Positions 32,843 through 41,645 of a DNA stretch of 64,000 nucleotides are shown piece by piece. This stretch comes from CAZMNF01 sp964567595. Its GTDB lineage: Bacteria; Bipolaricaulota; Bipolaricaulia; RBG-16-55-9. Made by a program: the position numbers and the translations under genes. The stretch covers positions 22,413 through 86,412 of the forward strand of contig CAZMNF010000004.1 of assembly GCA_964567595.1 (NCBI GenBank), read 5' to 3'. Under the pieces are notes generated by a model, which did not search any database, had not been told where the DNA came from, and saw only the letters and a list, made by a program, of their open reading frames with translations. The stretch's first letter is position 1. Every line of letters starts with the position of its first letter.

Positions 32843-33826
32843 ATGGCCCTGACCGTCTACTGGCCACGCGACCAACGCCCGGACGCGGTGGAGGTGTTGC
32901 ACGACAACCTCCGGTCGGACGTCGAGCTCGTCTGGGGGCCGACCCCGCCCGCTCGCTACGACGTGCTGATCGCCGGGCGTCCCGATCGCGAGCAGCTCGC
33001 CGCTAGTCGGGATTTGGACGCGTTGATCATCCCCTTTGCCGGGATTCCCCTCTCCACCCGAGAGACGCTCGCGGATTTCCCCGGGTTGCGCATCCACAAC
33101 CTGCACCACAACGCGGCGTCGACCGCGGAAATGGCGATTGCGCTGCTGATGGCCACGGCCAAGCGCCTGCTGCCGTTTGATCGAGCCTTCCGCCGCCGCA
33201 ATTGGCAAGCGCGCTTCGAGGCGGCGCCGTCGGCCATGCTGCTCGACGGCAAGCGGGCGCTGGTGCTCGGCTACGGGGCCATCGGCCAACGGATTGCCCA
33301 TGTTCTCAGCGCGCTCGGCCTCGCCGTGACGGCCGTCTGCCGCGACCCGAGCAAGCACCCCGACGCATCCGAGTTCGGGGTCGACGTTCGGGCCGTGGAA
33401 GAACTCCATCGGCTCTGGCCGCAGGCCGACGTGCTCATGATCGCGCTGCCGCAGACGCCCGAGACCGAAGGCCTCGTCGGCGAGGCCCAGCTCGACGGCA
33501 TGCCGGACGCCGCCCTGCTGGTCAACGTCGGGCGGGCGGCCGTCGTCGACCAAGCGGCGCTCTACGACGCCCTGAGCAACGGGAATTTAGGTGGGGCCGG
33601 AATCGACGTCTGGTACAACTACCCCAGCGGTCCCGACGAACGCGCGGCCACTCCACCGGCGGACTACCCCTTCCACGACCTCGACAACGTCGTCATGAGC
33701 CCGCACCGTGCGGGCGGAGGCGACACGATCGAAGCGCGGCGCATGGCCGAGTTGGCCGAGCTGCTGAACGCCTTGGCCCGCGGCGAGACCGACACGCAAC
33801 GCGTCGACCTCAACGCGGGCTACTGA
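32843..33826 (+). CDS. D-2-hydroxyacid dehydrogenase family protein
   Basis: NAD(P)-dependent reductase of 327 residues. The nucleotide-binding motif is 'RALVLGYGAIGQRIAHVLSALG', the substrate Arg lies in 'LLVNVGRAAVVDQAAL', and the catalytic His is in 'VVMSPHRAGGG'. The first domain is shorter than in phosphoglycerate dehydrogenase and there is no ACT domain, so it is not SerA. Its substrate is not evident; glyoxylate or a phenylpyruvate-like acid are family options. Confidence 0.9.
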   Translation: MALTVYWPRDQRPDAVEVLHDNLRSDVELVWGPTPPARYDVLIAGRPDREQLAASRDLDALIIPFAGIPLSTRETLADFPGLRIHNLHHNAASTAEMAIALLMATAKRLLPFDRAFRRRNWQARFEAAPSAMLLDGKRALVLGYGAIGQRIAHVLSALGLAVTAVCRDPSKHPDASEFGVDVRAVEELHRLWPQADVLMIALPQTPETEGLVGEAQLDGMPDAALLVNVGRAAVVDQAALYDALSNGNLGGAGIDVWYNYPSGPDERAATPPADYPFHDLDNVVMSPHRAGGGDTIEARRMAELAELLNALARGETDTQRVDLNAGY

Positions 33827-33861
33827 GCGAGCCGATCGATCCTCGGAGCTTGAGCCTGCGC

Positions 33862-35040
33862 TTAGGGCGTGGTGACCCGATAGATGCCGCCGCCCCTATC
33901 GACGGCGTACAACTCGCCGGCGGCATCGGTCCCGAACGACGTCAGCTCGCGGTCGGTCTCGAGGAGCTGGTTCATGCTCCAGTCGCCCGACTCGTCTAGA
34001 TGTGCCGACCAGACGCGCCCGCTGCAGAAGTCAGCGAACAGATAATGGCCAACCAGCTCAGGAACCGCAGAGCCACGGTAGACGTAGCCGCCGGTGATGG
34101 AACAACCCTGGTCGTGGCTGTACTCCGCGATCGGCAGCTCCAGGCCGCTCTCGTCGCAGTTGGCCGAGCGGAAGCAGTGGGCGCCCTCCATGACGTTCCA
34201 GCCGTAGTTGCCGCCCTTTTCGATCAGATCGACCTCTTCCCACTGGTTCTGTCCCACATCGGCGGCGTACAGATCGCCCGTGCAGCGGTCGAAGGAGAAC
34301 CGCCACGGGTTGCGGAGGCCGTAGGCGTAGATCTCGTCCCGTGCCCCGGCGCGGTCGACGAACGGGTTGTCCGCGGGGATGCCGTAAGGTTGGCCGTTCT
34401 GGGGATCGACGTCGATCCGCAGGAGCGCGCCCAAGAGCGTTCCCAAATCCTGACCGTTGTTTCTCGGATCGCCGCCGGCGCCGCCGTCGCCCATGCCGAC
34501 GTAGAGATGCCCATCAGGGCCGAACTGGAGCTGACCGCCATTGTGGTTCCGGAACGGCTGCTCGATCGTCAACAGCACCCGCTCGGTCTCCCCGTCGACG
34601 CGGTCGGCGCTCTCGTCCGCGAGAAACTCTGAGACGACCGTGGCCCCGTCGCTGGCGCGCGTGTAGTTGACGTACAGGCGGTTGTCTGTCGGGAAGTCCG
34701 GATGGAAGGCGACGCTCAACAGGCCCTGCTCGCCGCCGAAGGCCACTCGGTCCCGTATGTCGAGGTACGGCGCTGAGCGCACCTCGCCGTCGTGCAGAAC
34801 GCGGATGACGCCGGGCTGCTCCACGACGAACAAGCGCCCGGAGCCGTCGCCCGCGTGCGTCAGATACGCGGGCGACTCAAACCCGTCGGCAACGCGCTCC
34901 AGAGCGATCGTCGGCTGAGCGACGCTCGGCGCGACGACCTCGCAGGGATCGTCCACCTGCGCCGCCAGTTCCGTGCCGCATCCCGTCAACACCCCGACGA
35001 GCAAGACCGCCACCATGACCGAGCGCACCGACGAGACCAC
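33862..35040 (-). CDS. PQQ-dependent sugar dehydrogenase-like lipoprotein (Asd/GSDH family)
   Basis: Exported protein of 392 residues. The N-terminus has a hydrophobic stretch ending in the lipobox LTGC ('LLVGVLTGCGTEL'). The rest is a six-bladed propeller of the glucose/sorbosone dehydrogenase and HHIP type, with 'LFVVEQPGVIRVL', 'EQGLLSVAFHPDFPTDNRLYVNYT', 'NHNGGQLQFGPDGHLYVGMGDGG' and 'GLRNPWRFSFDRCTGDLYAADVGQNQWEE'. PQQ-binding residues of soluble aldose dehydrogenases lie in these loops. The GTG eight bases after GAGG was chosen as start; a GTG nine bases further upstream is possible. It is divergent from tilS. Confidence 0.88.
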   Translation of the reverse strand: MVSSVRSVMVAVLLVGVLTGCGTELAAQVDDPCEVVAPSVAQPTIALERVADGFESPAYLTHAGDGSGRLFVVEQPGVIRVLHDGEVRSAPYLDIRDRVAFGGEQGLLSVAFHPDFPTDNRLYVNYTRASDGATVVSEFLADESADRVDGETERVLLTIEQPFRNHNGGQLQFGPDGHLYVGMGDGGAGGDPRNNGQDLGTLLGALLRIDVDPQNGQPYGIPADNPFVDRAGARDEIYAYGLRNPWRFSFDRCTGDLYAADVGQNQWEEVDLIEKGGNYGWNVMEGAHCFRSANCDESGLELPIAEYSHDQGCSITGGYVYRGSAVPELVGHYLFADFCSGRVWSAHLDESGDWSMNQLLETDRELTSFGTDAAGELYAVDRGGGIYRVTTP

Positions 35041-35141
35041 GCGAATCACCTCAATTTCCAGATGCGAGCACGGTAGCGGCGTGACCTCCGGCGCGCAATG
35101 GTCACGTTGAAGGCGGCATGGAGCCGGGGCACAATGGACAT

Positions 35142-36557
35142 ATGGGGCTCCTTGAGCGAGTCGAGGCGACGCTGCGCCGCGAAGAGATGTTGGCCGGCGG
35201 CGAGCGCGTGCTCGTCGCGGTGTCGGGCGGCGTCGACTCCATGACGCTTTTGCATGGGCTGCGCGAGCTGGCGACGAAGTGGGACCTGACGCTCGGCGTC
35301 GCGCATCTGGACCATCAATTGCGTGCCGACTCCGCCGAGGATGCGCGCTTCGTCCGGGACCACGCTCGGTCGCTCGGGTTGCCCGTGTTCGAGGATGCCG
35401 CCGACGTTGCGGGCTACATCGCCCGTCACGGCCTCTCGCCGGAGGCCGGGGCCCGCGAGCTGCGCTACGAGGCCCTGCGCGAGGCAGCAAGCGCGTTTCG
35501 GGCGCCGATCGTTGCGCTCGGGCACACGCTCGACGACCGCGCGGAGACGTTCGTCCTCAACCTTCTGCGAGGATCCGGCGTCGATGGCCTCGCCGGGATG
35601 CCCGCGACTCGATCGACGTGTGATCTACGTTACGTTCGGCCCTTAATTGACTGTTTCCGTGAGCAGATCGAGACGTACGCTAAGACGAACCGCATCCCCT
35701 ACCGCGAGGATCCGAGCAACCGCGATCCGCGCTACGAACGCAATCGGGTGCGTCACGAGCTGATGCCGTTGTTGGAGACGTTCAATCCGAGCGTCCGCGA
35801 CGCCGTGGCCCGGGCCAGCGATGCGCTGACCGACGTGAGCGACTACCTCAACGACGAAGCCGACAAGCTTCTGCAGCGCGCTTACGTCCAATCCGACGGC
35901 GTGGGCTGTGCCTGGGACGCTCGGACGCTGCGCCGGGCGCAACGAGCGCTGCAACGCCAAGCGCTCCGGCAGGCGATCCGTCGGGTTAAGACCGACCTGG
36001 ACGGCATCACCGCGGACCACCTCGAGGCCGTGTCCGGCTTGCTCCGCGAGGCCCGCTCGGGCCGATCCGTGGCGTTGCCCGATGCTCTGAATGCCCGATA
36101 TCAAGCAGACCGCTTGGTCATCGAGCGCGCCGCCCCGACCGAAGCCCCGATGGCCCGCATTGAGGTCCCGCTCTCTCGGGACGGCACGACCGACGTCCCG
36201 CAGCTCGGCTGGCGGTTGGCCGTGGACACGATGCGCGGCTCGCATCCGCACCCGTCGGGGCGGTTGGAAGCGCGACTCGATGCCGATACAATGGTCGGAC
36301 CGCTCGCCGTGCGCAACAGACGAGCCGGCGATCGCATTCGACCGCTTGGACTGGGAGGCACAAAGAAGTTGCAGGATATTTTCGTCGACGCCAAAACCCC
36401 TCGACACCATCGCGATCAGGTGCCCTTGATTTGCGATCAGCAAGGCATCCTCTGGGTTCCCGGCCACTGCATTGACGATCGCGGCCAGGTCACGCCGGCC
36501 ACCCGACGGACCGTGCGGATCCGGGCCGAACGCATGACTCCGCAGGAGGCGCGCTGA
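35142..36557 (+). CDS. tilS: tRNA(Ile)-lysidine synthetase
   Basis: Converts C34 of the CAU-anticodon tRNA-Ile to lysidine, changing codon reading from AUG to AUA. The N-terminal PP-loop motif SGGVDS follows 'ERVLVAV' (about 30-35). The domain continues with 'GVAHLDHQLRADSAEDARFV' and 'LGHTLDDRAETFVLNLLRGSG', then 'REDPSNRDPRYERNRVRHELMP', a TilS hallmark. The C-terminal substrate-binding domain has 'RNRRAGDRIRPLGLGGTKKLQDIFVDAKTP'. 471 residues. It ends two bases before rseP. Confidence 0.95.
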   Translation: MGLLERVEATLRREEMLAGGERVLVAVSGGVDSMTLLHGLRELATKWDLTLGVAHLDHQLRADSAEDARFVRDHARSLGLPVFEDAADVAGYIARHGLSPEAGARELRYEALREAASAFRAPIVALGHTLDDRAETFVLNLLRGSGVDGLAGMPATRSTCDLRYVRPLIDCFREQIETYAKTNRIPYREDPSNRDPRYERNRVRHELMPLLETFNPSVRDAVARASDALTDVSDYLNDEADKLLQRAYVQSDGVGCAWDARTLRRAQRALQRQALRQAIRRVKTDLDGITADHLEAVSGLLREARSGRSVALPDALNARYQADRLVIERAAPTEAPMARIEVPLSRDGTTDVPQLGWRLAVDTMRGSHPHPSGRLEARLDADTMVGPLAVRNRRAGDRIRPLGLGGTKKLQDIFVDAKTPRHHRDQVPLICDQQGILWVPGHCIDDRGQVTPATRRTVRIRAERMTPQEAR

Positions 36558-36559
36558 TC

Positions 36560-38182
36560 ATGGCCGAAATCCTCGACGCGCTCCTCTCGGTTGCCCAGGT
36601 CGTGCTCATCTTCGGCGTCACGATCAGCTTCCTCGTCTTTATCCACGAGGGCGGCCACTTCCTCGTGGCCAAGTGGGCCGGCGTCTGGGTCCACGAGTTC
36701 GCCATCGGCATGGGGCCGGCCGCCTGGCGCCGCCAGCGCGGCGAGACGGAATACACCTTCCGCATTCTGCCCATCGGCGGCTACGTCCGCATGGCCGGCG
36801 AGGACGGCCTCGGCGACGAGGACAGCGAGATCCCGGAGGACCGGCTCTTCAGCAGCAAGTCCGGCTGGACCCGTTCGGCGATCATCTTCGCGGGCCCGTT
36901 CGTCAACGTCGTGGCGGCGCTCGCGCTCATGATCGCCTTCGTCAGCCTGGCCGGCATGTCCTACGTCGAGGTGGCCGAAGTGGCCCCCAATTCGCCCGCA
37001 CAGGGCGTTTTGGAAAGCGGCGACAAGATCGTCGAGCTCAACGGCGAGGCGATCTACAGCGATCGACAAATCCCCACGATCGTGCAGAACTCCGAAGGCG
37101 AACCGATAAGCGCCGTCGTCCAACGCGGCGACACGACCGAACAGGTCCAGCTCGATCCCTACCTCAACGAGGACCAAGGGCGATACCTCATTGGCGTCTA
37201 CTTCGCCTATCCGCTCAACCGCGTTGCGGACGCCCCGGAGGGGTCGACGCTTGCCGCCCAAGGCCTCCAGTCCGGCGACGAGATTCTGTCCGTGGGCGGC
37301 ACGCCCGTGGGAAGCTGGACCGAGGTCATCAACGCCTTCGACCGGGCCCAACGTTCGGACGGGTCGAGCGTGGCCGTTCAGGTCCGCCGCGACGGGGCCC
37401 GGCAGGAGCTGACCGTTGATGCAGGCCAGCTCGATCTCTCGGCCATCCAGGACTCGAGCGTGGCCATGCGCGTGCCGCCGACCTGGTCGACGGTCCGCAA
37501 CGTCGAGTCGGGCTCCATCTGGGCGGAGGCCGGCCTTCAAGCGGGGGATCGACTGCTGACTGCCAACGGCCGACCGATCCATGGATCGGTCGATCTCGTC
37601 AAGGCGATCGAGCGAGCCCGCAGCGAGGACGACGCGGGAGCGCTCCAACTGGAGGTCAACCGGGATGGCCAAACCTCGACGTTGTCGGTCTCCTTGGCTG
37701 GCGCCGAGCTGGAGGCCATCATGGGGAATCTCCAGTTGGATCCGGCCCGGCGGCAGCCCGAGACGCTTTGGGCCGGCGTGCGGATCGGCAGCCAACAGAT
37801 CTGGGACATCCTCGCGCTGACGTACTTCGGGCTCAAGCAGGTCTTCACCGGCCAGATGGAAGCCGGGCAGGCGTTCGTCGGTCCGGTCGGCATTGCCGAC
37901 TTGTTGGGCCAGAGCATCGATCTCGGCTTCGGGTACTTCTTGCGGCTGGTCGCGCTGCTCAGCCTGATGCTCGGGGTCTTCAACATTCTGCCCTTCCCCG
38001 CGCTCGACGGCAGTCGCATCGTCCTGAACGGCATCAACGGCGTGCTCAAGATGGTCATCGGTCGGCCGATTCCACCGGAGAAGGAAGGCGTGCTCCACTA
38101 CGTGGGCTTCGCGCTGCTCATGGCGCTGGTGCTGTTTATCACGTGGAACGACATCGAACGACTGTTCAGCGGCGGCTTCTGA
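36560..38182 (+). CDS. rseP: RseP/MmpA-like site-2 metalloprotease with three PDZ domains
   Basis: Membrane zinc metalloprotease of 540 residues performing intramembrane cleavage of signal peptides or anti-sigma factors. HEGGH at about 29-33 holds zinc, and the third ligand lies in 'LPFPALDGSRIV' near 470. The long extracytoplasmic insert contains three PDZ-like units ('VAEVAPNSPAQGVLESGDKIVELNG', 'AAQGLQSGDEILSVGGTPVGSW' and 'EAGLQAGDRLLTANGRPIHG'), one more than the two of E. coli RseP. It directly follows tilS, probably as an operon. Confidence 0.93.
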   Translation: MAEILDALLSVAQVVLIFGVTISFLVFIHEGGHFLVAKWAGVWVHEFAIGMGPAAWRRQRGETEYTFRILPIGGYVRMAGEDGLGDEDSEIPEDRLFSSKSGWTRSAIIFAGPFVNVVAALALMIAFVSLAGMSYVEVAEVAPNSPAQGVLESGDKIVELNGEAIYSDRQIPTIVQNSEGEPISAVVQRGDTTEQVQLDPYLNEDQGRYLIGVYFAYPLNRVADAPEGSTLAAQGLQSGDEILSVGGTPVGSWTEVINAFDRAQRSDGSSVAVQVRRDGARQELTVDAGQLDLSAIQDSSVAMRVPPTWSTVRNVESGSIWAEAGLQAGDRLLTANGRPIHGSVDLVKAIERARSEDDAGALQLEVNRDGQTSTLSVSLAGAELEAIMGNLQLDPARRQPETLWAGVRIGSQQIWDILALTYFGLKQVFTGQMEAGQAFVGPVGIADLLGQSIDLGFGYFLRLVALLSLMLGVFNILPFPALDGSRIVLNGINGVLKMVIGRPIPPEKEGVLHYVGFALLMALVLFITWNDIERLFSGGF

Positions 38183-38202
38183 CGCGTGAGCGAATCCAAC
38201 AG

Positions 38203-38231
38203 TTGACAGGTGCAGCGGCCTCCACTATCAT
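38203..38231 (+). promoter_or_regulatory. Promoter of tRNA-Gln
   Basis: TTGACA (38203-38208), a 17-base spacer and TATCAT (38226-38231), 14 bases before the first base of the mature tRNA. It lies in the 63-base gap after rseP. Confidence 0.8.
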
Positions 38232-38245
38232 CTCGATACAAGCAC

Positions 38246-38319
38246 TGGGAGATCGTCTAATGGCAGGACGACGGGTTCTGGTCCCGTTAGTGGAGGTTCG
38301 AATCCTCCTCTCCCAGCCA
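38246..38319 (+). tRNA. tRNA-Gln (CUG)
   Basis: A complete cloverleaf: acceptor TGGGAGA with TCTCCCA, D-arm GTC/GAC, anticodon stem ACGGG/CCCGT around loop TTCTGGT (anticodon CTG) and T-arm GGAGG-TTCGAAT-CCTCC. Discriminator G and an encoded CCA end the gene. The first pair U-A is characteristic of tRNA-Gln. Confidence 0.96.
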
Positions 38320-38380
38320 GGCCCAATCCTCGACCGGCCATTCCCCGCAACCGAGGCATTCTGTACGCTCGCCTCCGCCG

Positions 38381-39067
38381 ATGGATATCTGGATCGTTGA
38401 GTGGGCGGCGTTCAACGCCGCTGCCCTCCACCGCCATTTGAGCGACGAGGAACGGGAGCGAGCCGAACGCGCCACCCATGGTTCCGCGCGATCTCGCTTC
38501 GTCATCGCCCGCGCGCTCTTGCGCTGCTTGCTCGCTCGAGAACTGGACATCGCGCCCATCGATATTGGCATCGTGCGCAGCTCGCAGGGCAAACCGCAGC
38601 TCCAAAGTCCCTCGAACGGCATCGGCCTGCAGTTCAGCGTCAGCCACGCGGACCGATTCGGGGTGATCGGGCTGGCCCGAGGCACCGCGCTCGGCGTTGA
38701 CGTCGAATCTCGCCATCCGGAGCGTTCCGTTGGGCGTCTAACAGAGCGGTACTTCACTGACCTCGAGGTGGCCGAGCTGCGCGGCCTGCCTGAGCAACGC
38801 CGCCATAACGCCTTCCTCACGATCTGGACGGCGAAGGAAGCCTTGATCAAGGCGCACGGCGAAACCGTGCCGCGCGCGCTCAAGGATCACGAACTGGCCC
38901 TGCTCGACGACGGCTCGGCATCGCTGAGAAAGCTCCATGGCGATGTCGAGCGGGCGGCCGCGTGGCAGCTCGATACGGTCCGACTGGGAACGGATCATAC
39001 GGCCACCGTTGCCGCGAAAGATCCGCATGCCGAGATCCGCTGGCAACGCCTGACCGACCCGCCCTAA
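38381..39067 (+). CDS. 4'-phosphopantetheinyl transferase (Sfp type)
   Basis: 228-residue enzyme transferring phosphopantetheine from CoA to carrier proteins. It has the two-domain Sfp layout with the Mg2+ and CoA motifs GVDVE (about 107-111) and 'FLTIWTAKEALIKAHGE' (145-161), and 'SSQGKPQLQ' plus 'LQFSVSHADRFGVIG' in the first half. No polyketide or peptide synthetase is nearby. The next gene, convergent by 16 bases, is coaBC, which makes the CoA substrate's precursor. Confidence 0.93.
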   Translation: MDIWIVEWAAFNAAALHRHLSDEERERAERATHGSARSRFVIARALLRCLLARELDIAPIDIGIVRSSQGKPQLQSPSNGIGLQFSVSHADRFGVIGLARGTALGVDVESRHPERSVGRLTERYFTDLEVAELRGLPEQRRHNAFLTIWTAKEALIKAHGETVPRALKDHELALLDDGSASLRKLHGDVERAAAWQLDTVRLGTDHTATVAAKDPHAEIRWQRLTDPP

Positions 39068-39083
39068 CGGACACGGGCAGCGT

Positions 39084-40304
39084 TCAGGTCGGTGACGTCG
39101 ACAGCATGGGGGCAACCCGTGCCAAGATCTCGCGAGCTAACGCCCGTTTGGTCTGACGCGGCAGCTCCTCGCTGCGGCCGTCAGGGTAGACGAGCGTCAC
39201 GACGTTGTCGTCGCTCTCGGCCCCGACATGGGGTCCAGAGACGTCGTTGGCGACGACGAGATCGAGCCCTTTGTCACTCAGCTTGGAGCGCGCTTTGTCC
39301 AGCAGATCGTCGCTCTCCGCGGCAAATCCGACGATCAAGGGCCGTGTCGATTCGCCGCCCAGCGCGACGTGGATCTCCCGCAAGATATCCGGAGTTGGCT
39401 CCAGCTCGATCGTCAGTCCCTTGCCGGAGAGCTTGCTCGTTTTCGCTTCGGCTACGTCTCTCGGCCGCCAATCCGATACAGCCGCCGCCATGACGAGAAC
39501 GTCGTGGGACGTGAGCAAGCGAAGGACGGCGTCACGCATCTCGGCAGCGCTTTCCACTCGCTCGGTCGCCACGCCCGCCGGCTCCGACAGTTGGGTCGGC
39601 CCGCTCACGAGCGTGACGCTTGCCGCGCCCGCGTCGCGCGCCGCCTCGGCCAGCGCGTACCCCATCTTTCCCGACGACCGATTGGTGATCGCGCGCATGG
39701 GATCGAGCCGCTCGCGCGTCGGTCCCGCCGTCACGAGCACCGACCGCCCCGCCAGCCGCGAGCCATGAGCCAGCATCAACTCGGCCTCGCTCAAAATACG
39801 GTCCTCATCCGGGAATCGCCCCCGCCCGGATCGGCCACTGGCCAGCGCGCCCCGCTCGGCTTCCAGAAAGCGATAGCCGCGGGCCTCGAGCGTGCGCTGA
39901 TTGCGCCGATAAATCGGATTGTCGATCATCGTCGTCTCCATGGCGGGCACCACAAGCGTCGGGGCCCGGCTCGCGGCCATGAGCGTGGTGAGATAGTCGT
40001 CCGCCAAGCCGTGGGCAAGCTTGCCCACGACGTCGAACGTGGCCGGCATGATGATCGCAAGGTCGGCCCGATGGGCCAACCGGACGTGCTCCAACGGAGC
40101 GTCCTGCCACAGGTCGCTCAGTACGGGGTGATGCGAAAGGGCTTCGAACGTGAGGGGCGTGACGAACTGCCGCGCGGCGTCGGTCATGACGACGTGGACG
40201 TCGGCGCCGCGCTGACGGAGTTGGCTGATGACGCCCGCGGCTTTATAGGCGGCAATGCCGCCGCAGATGCCGCAGACGATCGTCGTTTTCGACATATCAG
40301 TCAT
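39084..40304 (-). CDS. coaBC: Bifunctional phosphopantothenoylcysteine decarboxylase/synthetase
   Basis: Two consecutive steps of coenzyme A synthesis in one polypeptide of 406 residues. The flavoprotein CoaC part begins 'TIVCGICGGIAAYKAAGVISQLRQRGADV' and has its active histidine in 'LEHVRLAHRADLAIIMPAT'. The substrate clamp, usually PAMNxxMW, reads PAMETTMI here. The CoaB part starts at 'VLVTAGPTRERLDPMRAITNRSSGKMGYALAEAA' and has 'VLVMAAAVSDWRP'. A second ATG three codons in is an alternative start. Confidence 0.94.
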   Translation of the reverse strand: MTDMSKTTIVCGICGGIAAYKAAGVISQLRQRGADVHVVMTDAARQFVTPLTFEALSHHPVLSDLWQDAPLEHVRLAHRADLAIIMPATFDVVGKLAHGLADDYLTTLMAASRAPTLVVPAMETTMIDNPIYRRNQRTLEARGYRFLEAERGALASGRSGRGRFPDEDRILSEAELMLAHGSRLAGRSVLVTAGPTRERLDPMRAITNRSSGKMGYALAEAARDAGAASVTLVSGPTQLSEPAGVATERVESAAEMRDAVLRLLTSHDVLVMAAAVSDWRPRDVAEAKTSKLSGKGLTIELEPTPDILREIHVALGGESTRPLIVGFAAESDDLLDKARSKLSDKGLDLVVANDVSGPHVGAESDDNVVTLVYPDGRSEELPRQTKRALAREILARVAPMLSTSPT

Positions 40305-40409
40305 ATCGGGGGCAAGCCTACGCGCGATCGGGGAACGGCATCAAGCGCCCACCGCGTTGGCAACATCGACATCCGGGCGTGTCGCGCCAGTGAGAGGGAG
40401 GCCTCGTTC

Positions 40410-41528
40410 TCAGAACTCGAGGTCGAGGCCGAGGCTTGACTCCTGGAAGCCCTGTGGTGTTAGCAGCGTCGAAAACGTCAATCCTTCCCAGAACGCCTCC
40501 AGCTTGAACTGTTGTTGGCCCGTGTTGTTGAGAATTGAGGCCTGGCCCGTGAAATCGACCGACCCGAGCTGGGCGGTCAGCTGGAAGCGCTGCTCCTCGA
40601 CGCCCTCGCCGCGGCTGAAGGTCGTGGTGCTTTTCAGGGTGTTGGATCCGAAGTCGTAGTCGACGGCGAACTTTCCTTGCTTGAGCTGGACTTTATCCTC
40701 CGCAGGCTCGAGTTCAGCTTGGCTGGTGACGTCACCGTTGCTGATCTTGACCGTCACCTCGCCGATGTTGAGCGCGCTCGGCAAGTCGTGTTGTTCTTTT
40801 GTGCGCTGTAGCACCGTGGACACGTCCAGCCCACTGACGCTTCGGTCCATGTTGAACACCAGCGTGACCTCGTCACCCGACTCCGGCAGGGGCACGTCCG
40901 CGTTCATGAGGCTCCGAGCCAGGTACTGCGTCAACCCCGACATGAAGTCGGCCTTGGCTTCCAGCGTCGTACCGCCCAACTGGAGGGACAACTCTTGCGG
41001 CACGCGCTCGCCCAGGGTCGCATCGCTCGGAGGCATGTCGGACACCTGGACGAAGGTTCGGACCAGATCCTTGGTGACGTCCGGGTGGCGGGCCAAAAGG
41101 CTGATGTTCTCGCCGAACTGCATCTGGAGATCGGAGGCGGATCCCGGATTCGCCGAGGCTTCGTTGTGTTCCATGAGGCCCGATAGCGTGTAGTTCCGAT
41201 TGAGCGGGACCTCGCTCGTCGGGTCGTCCGACGGCAGGCTCAGCCGCGAGCCATCGCGATCCGAGGAACGCTCGCTGTCCGTCTCGGCCGCCAGGCAATC
41301 GGCGTCGGCGTCGGGCTCGTCGCTCGACCGAGGCACGAGCCAACTGACCAGCGACGAAAGCATCTCCTCGACGGTTTCGGAATCGCCGTCCGGGGCGCCA
41401 CACCGGGGCAAGGTTTCCGAGTTCTCGGCAGCAGCAGTGGCGGCCAACGGCCACGACATGGCGATCACGGCCCCGACCACAAGCGCCATGATCCCCCATC
41501 GACGCCAACCAGTCCATGCCGTTTCCAT
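40410..41528 (-). CDS. Secreted protein with C-terminal beta repeats, unknown function
   Basis: 372 residues with a long signal peptide ('WGIMALVVGAVIAMSWPLAATAAAE'), an acidic Ser- and Asp-rich region (about 50-110), a mixed middle part, and a C-terminal third of beta-repeat character: 'DFGSNTLKSTTTFSRGEGVEEQRFQLTA', 'SILNNTGQQQFKLEAFWEGLTFSTLL' and the last strand 'TPQGFQESSLGLDLEF'. The spacing and the GFxxxxLxL pattern equal those of the protein at 19004-19870. GGGAAG precedes the ATG. It is divergent from the histidine kinase gene, which may control it. Confidence 0.7.
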   Translation of the reverse strand: METAWTGWRRWGIMALVVGAVIAMSWPLAATAAAENSETLPRCGAPDGDSETVEEMLSSLVSWLVPRSSDEPDADADCLAAETDSERSSDRDGSRLSLPSDDPTSEVPLNRNYTLSGLMEHNEASANPGSASDLQMQFGENISLLARHPDVTKDLVRTFVQVSDMPPSDATLGERVPQELSLQLGGTTLEAKADFMSGLTQYLARSLMNADVPLPESGDEVTLVFNMDRSVSGLDVSTVLQRTKEQHDLPSALNIGEVTVKISNGDVTSQAELEPAEDKVQLKQGKFAVDYDFGSNTLKSTTTFSRGEGVEEQRFQLTAQLGSVDFTGQASILNNTGQQQFKLEAFWEGLTFSTLLTPQGFQESSLGLDLEF

Positions 41529-41645
41529 TGAAAACACTTCCCGGAAGCTAATCTTAGCGCTGGCCCTTATTCGAATCAACACCCGACGTCACATTCCGCG
41601 ACCGGATTGATATTCTGGAGGCGCGTGTCTAAACTCCGATCGGCC

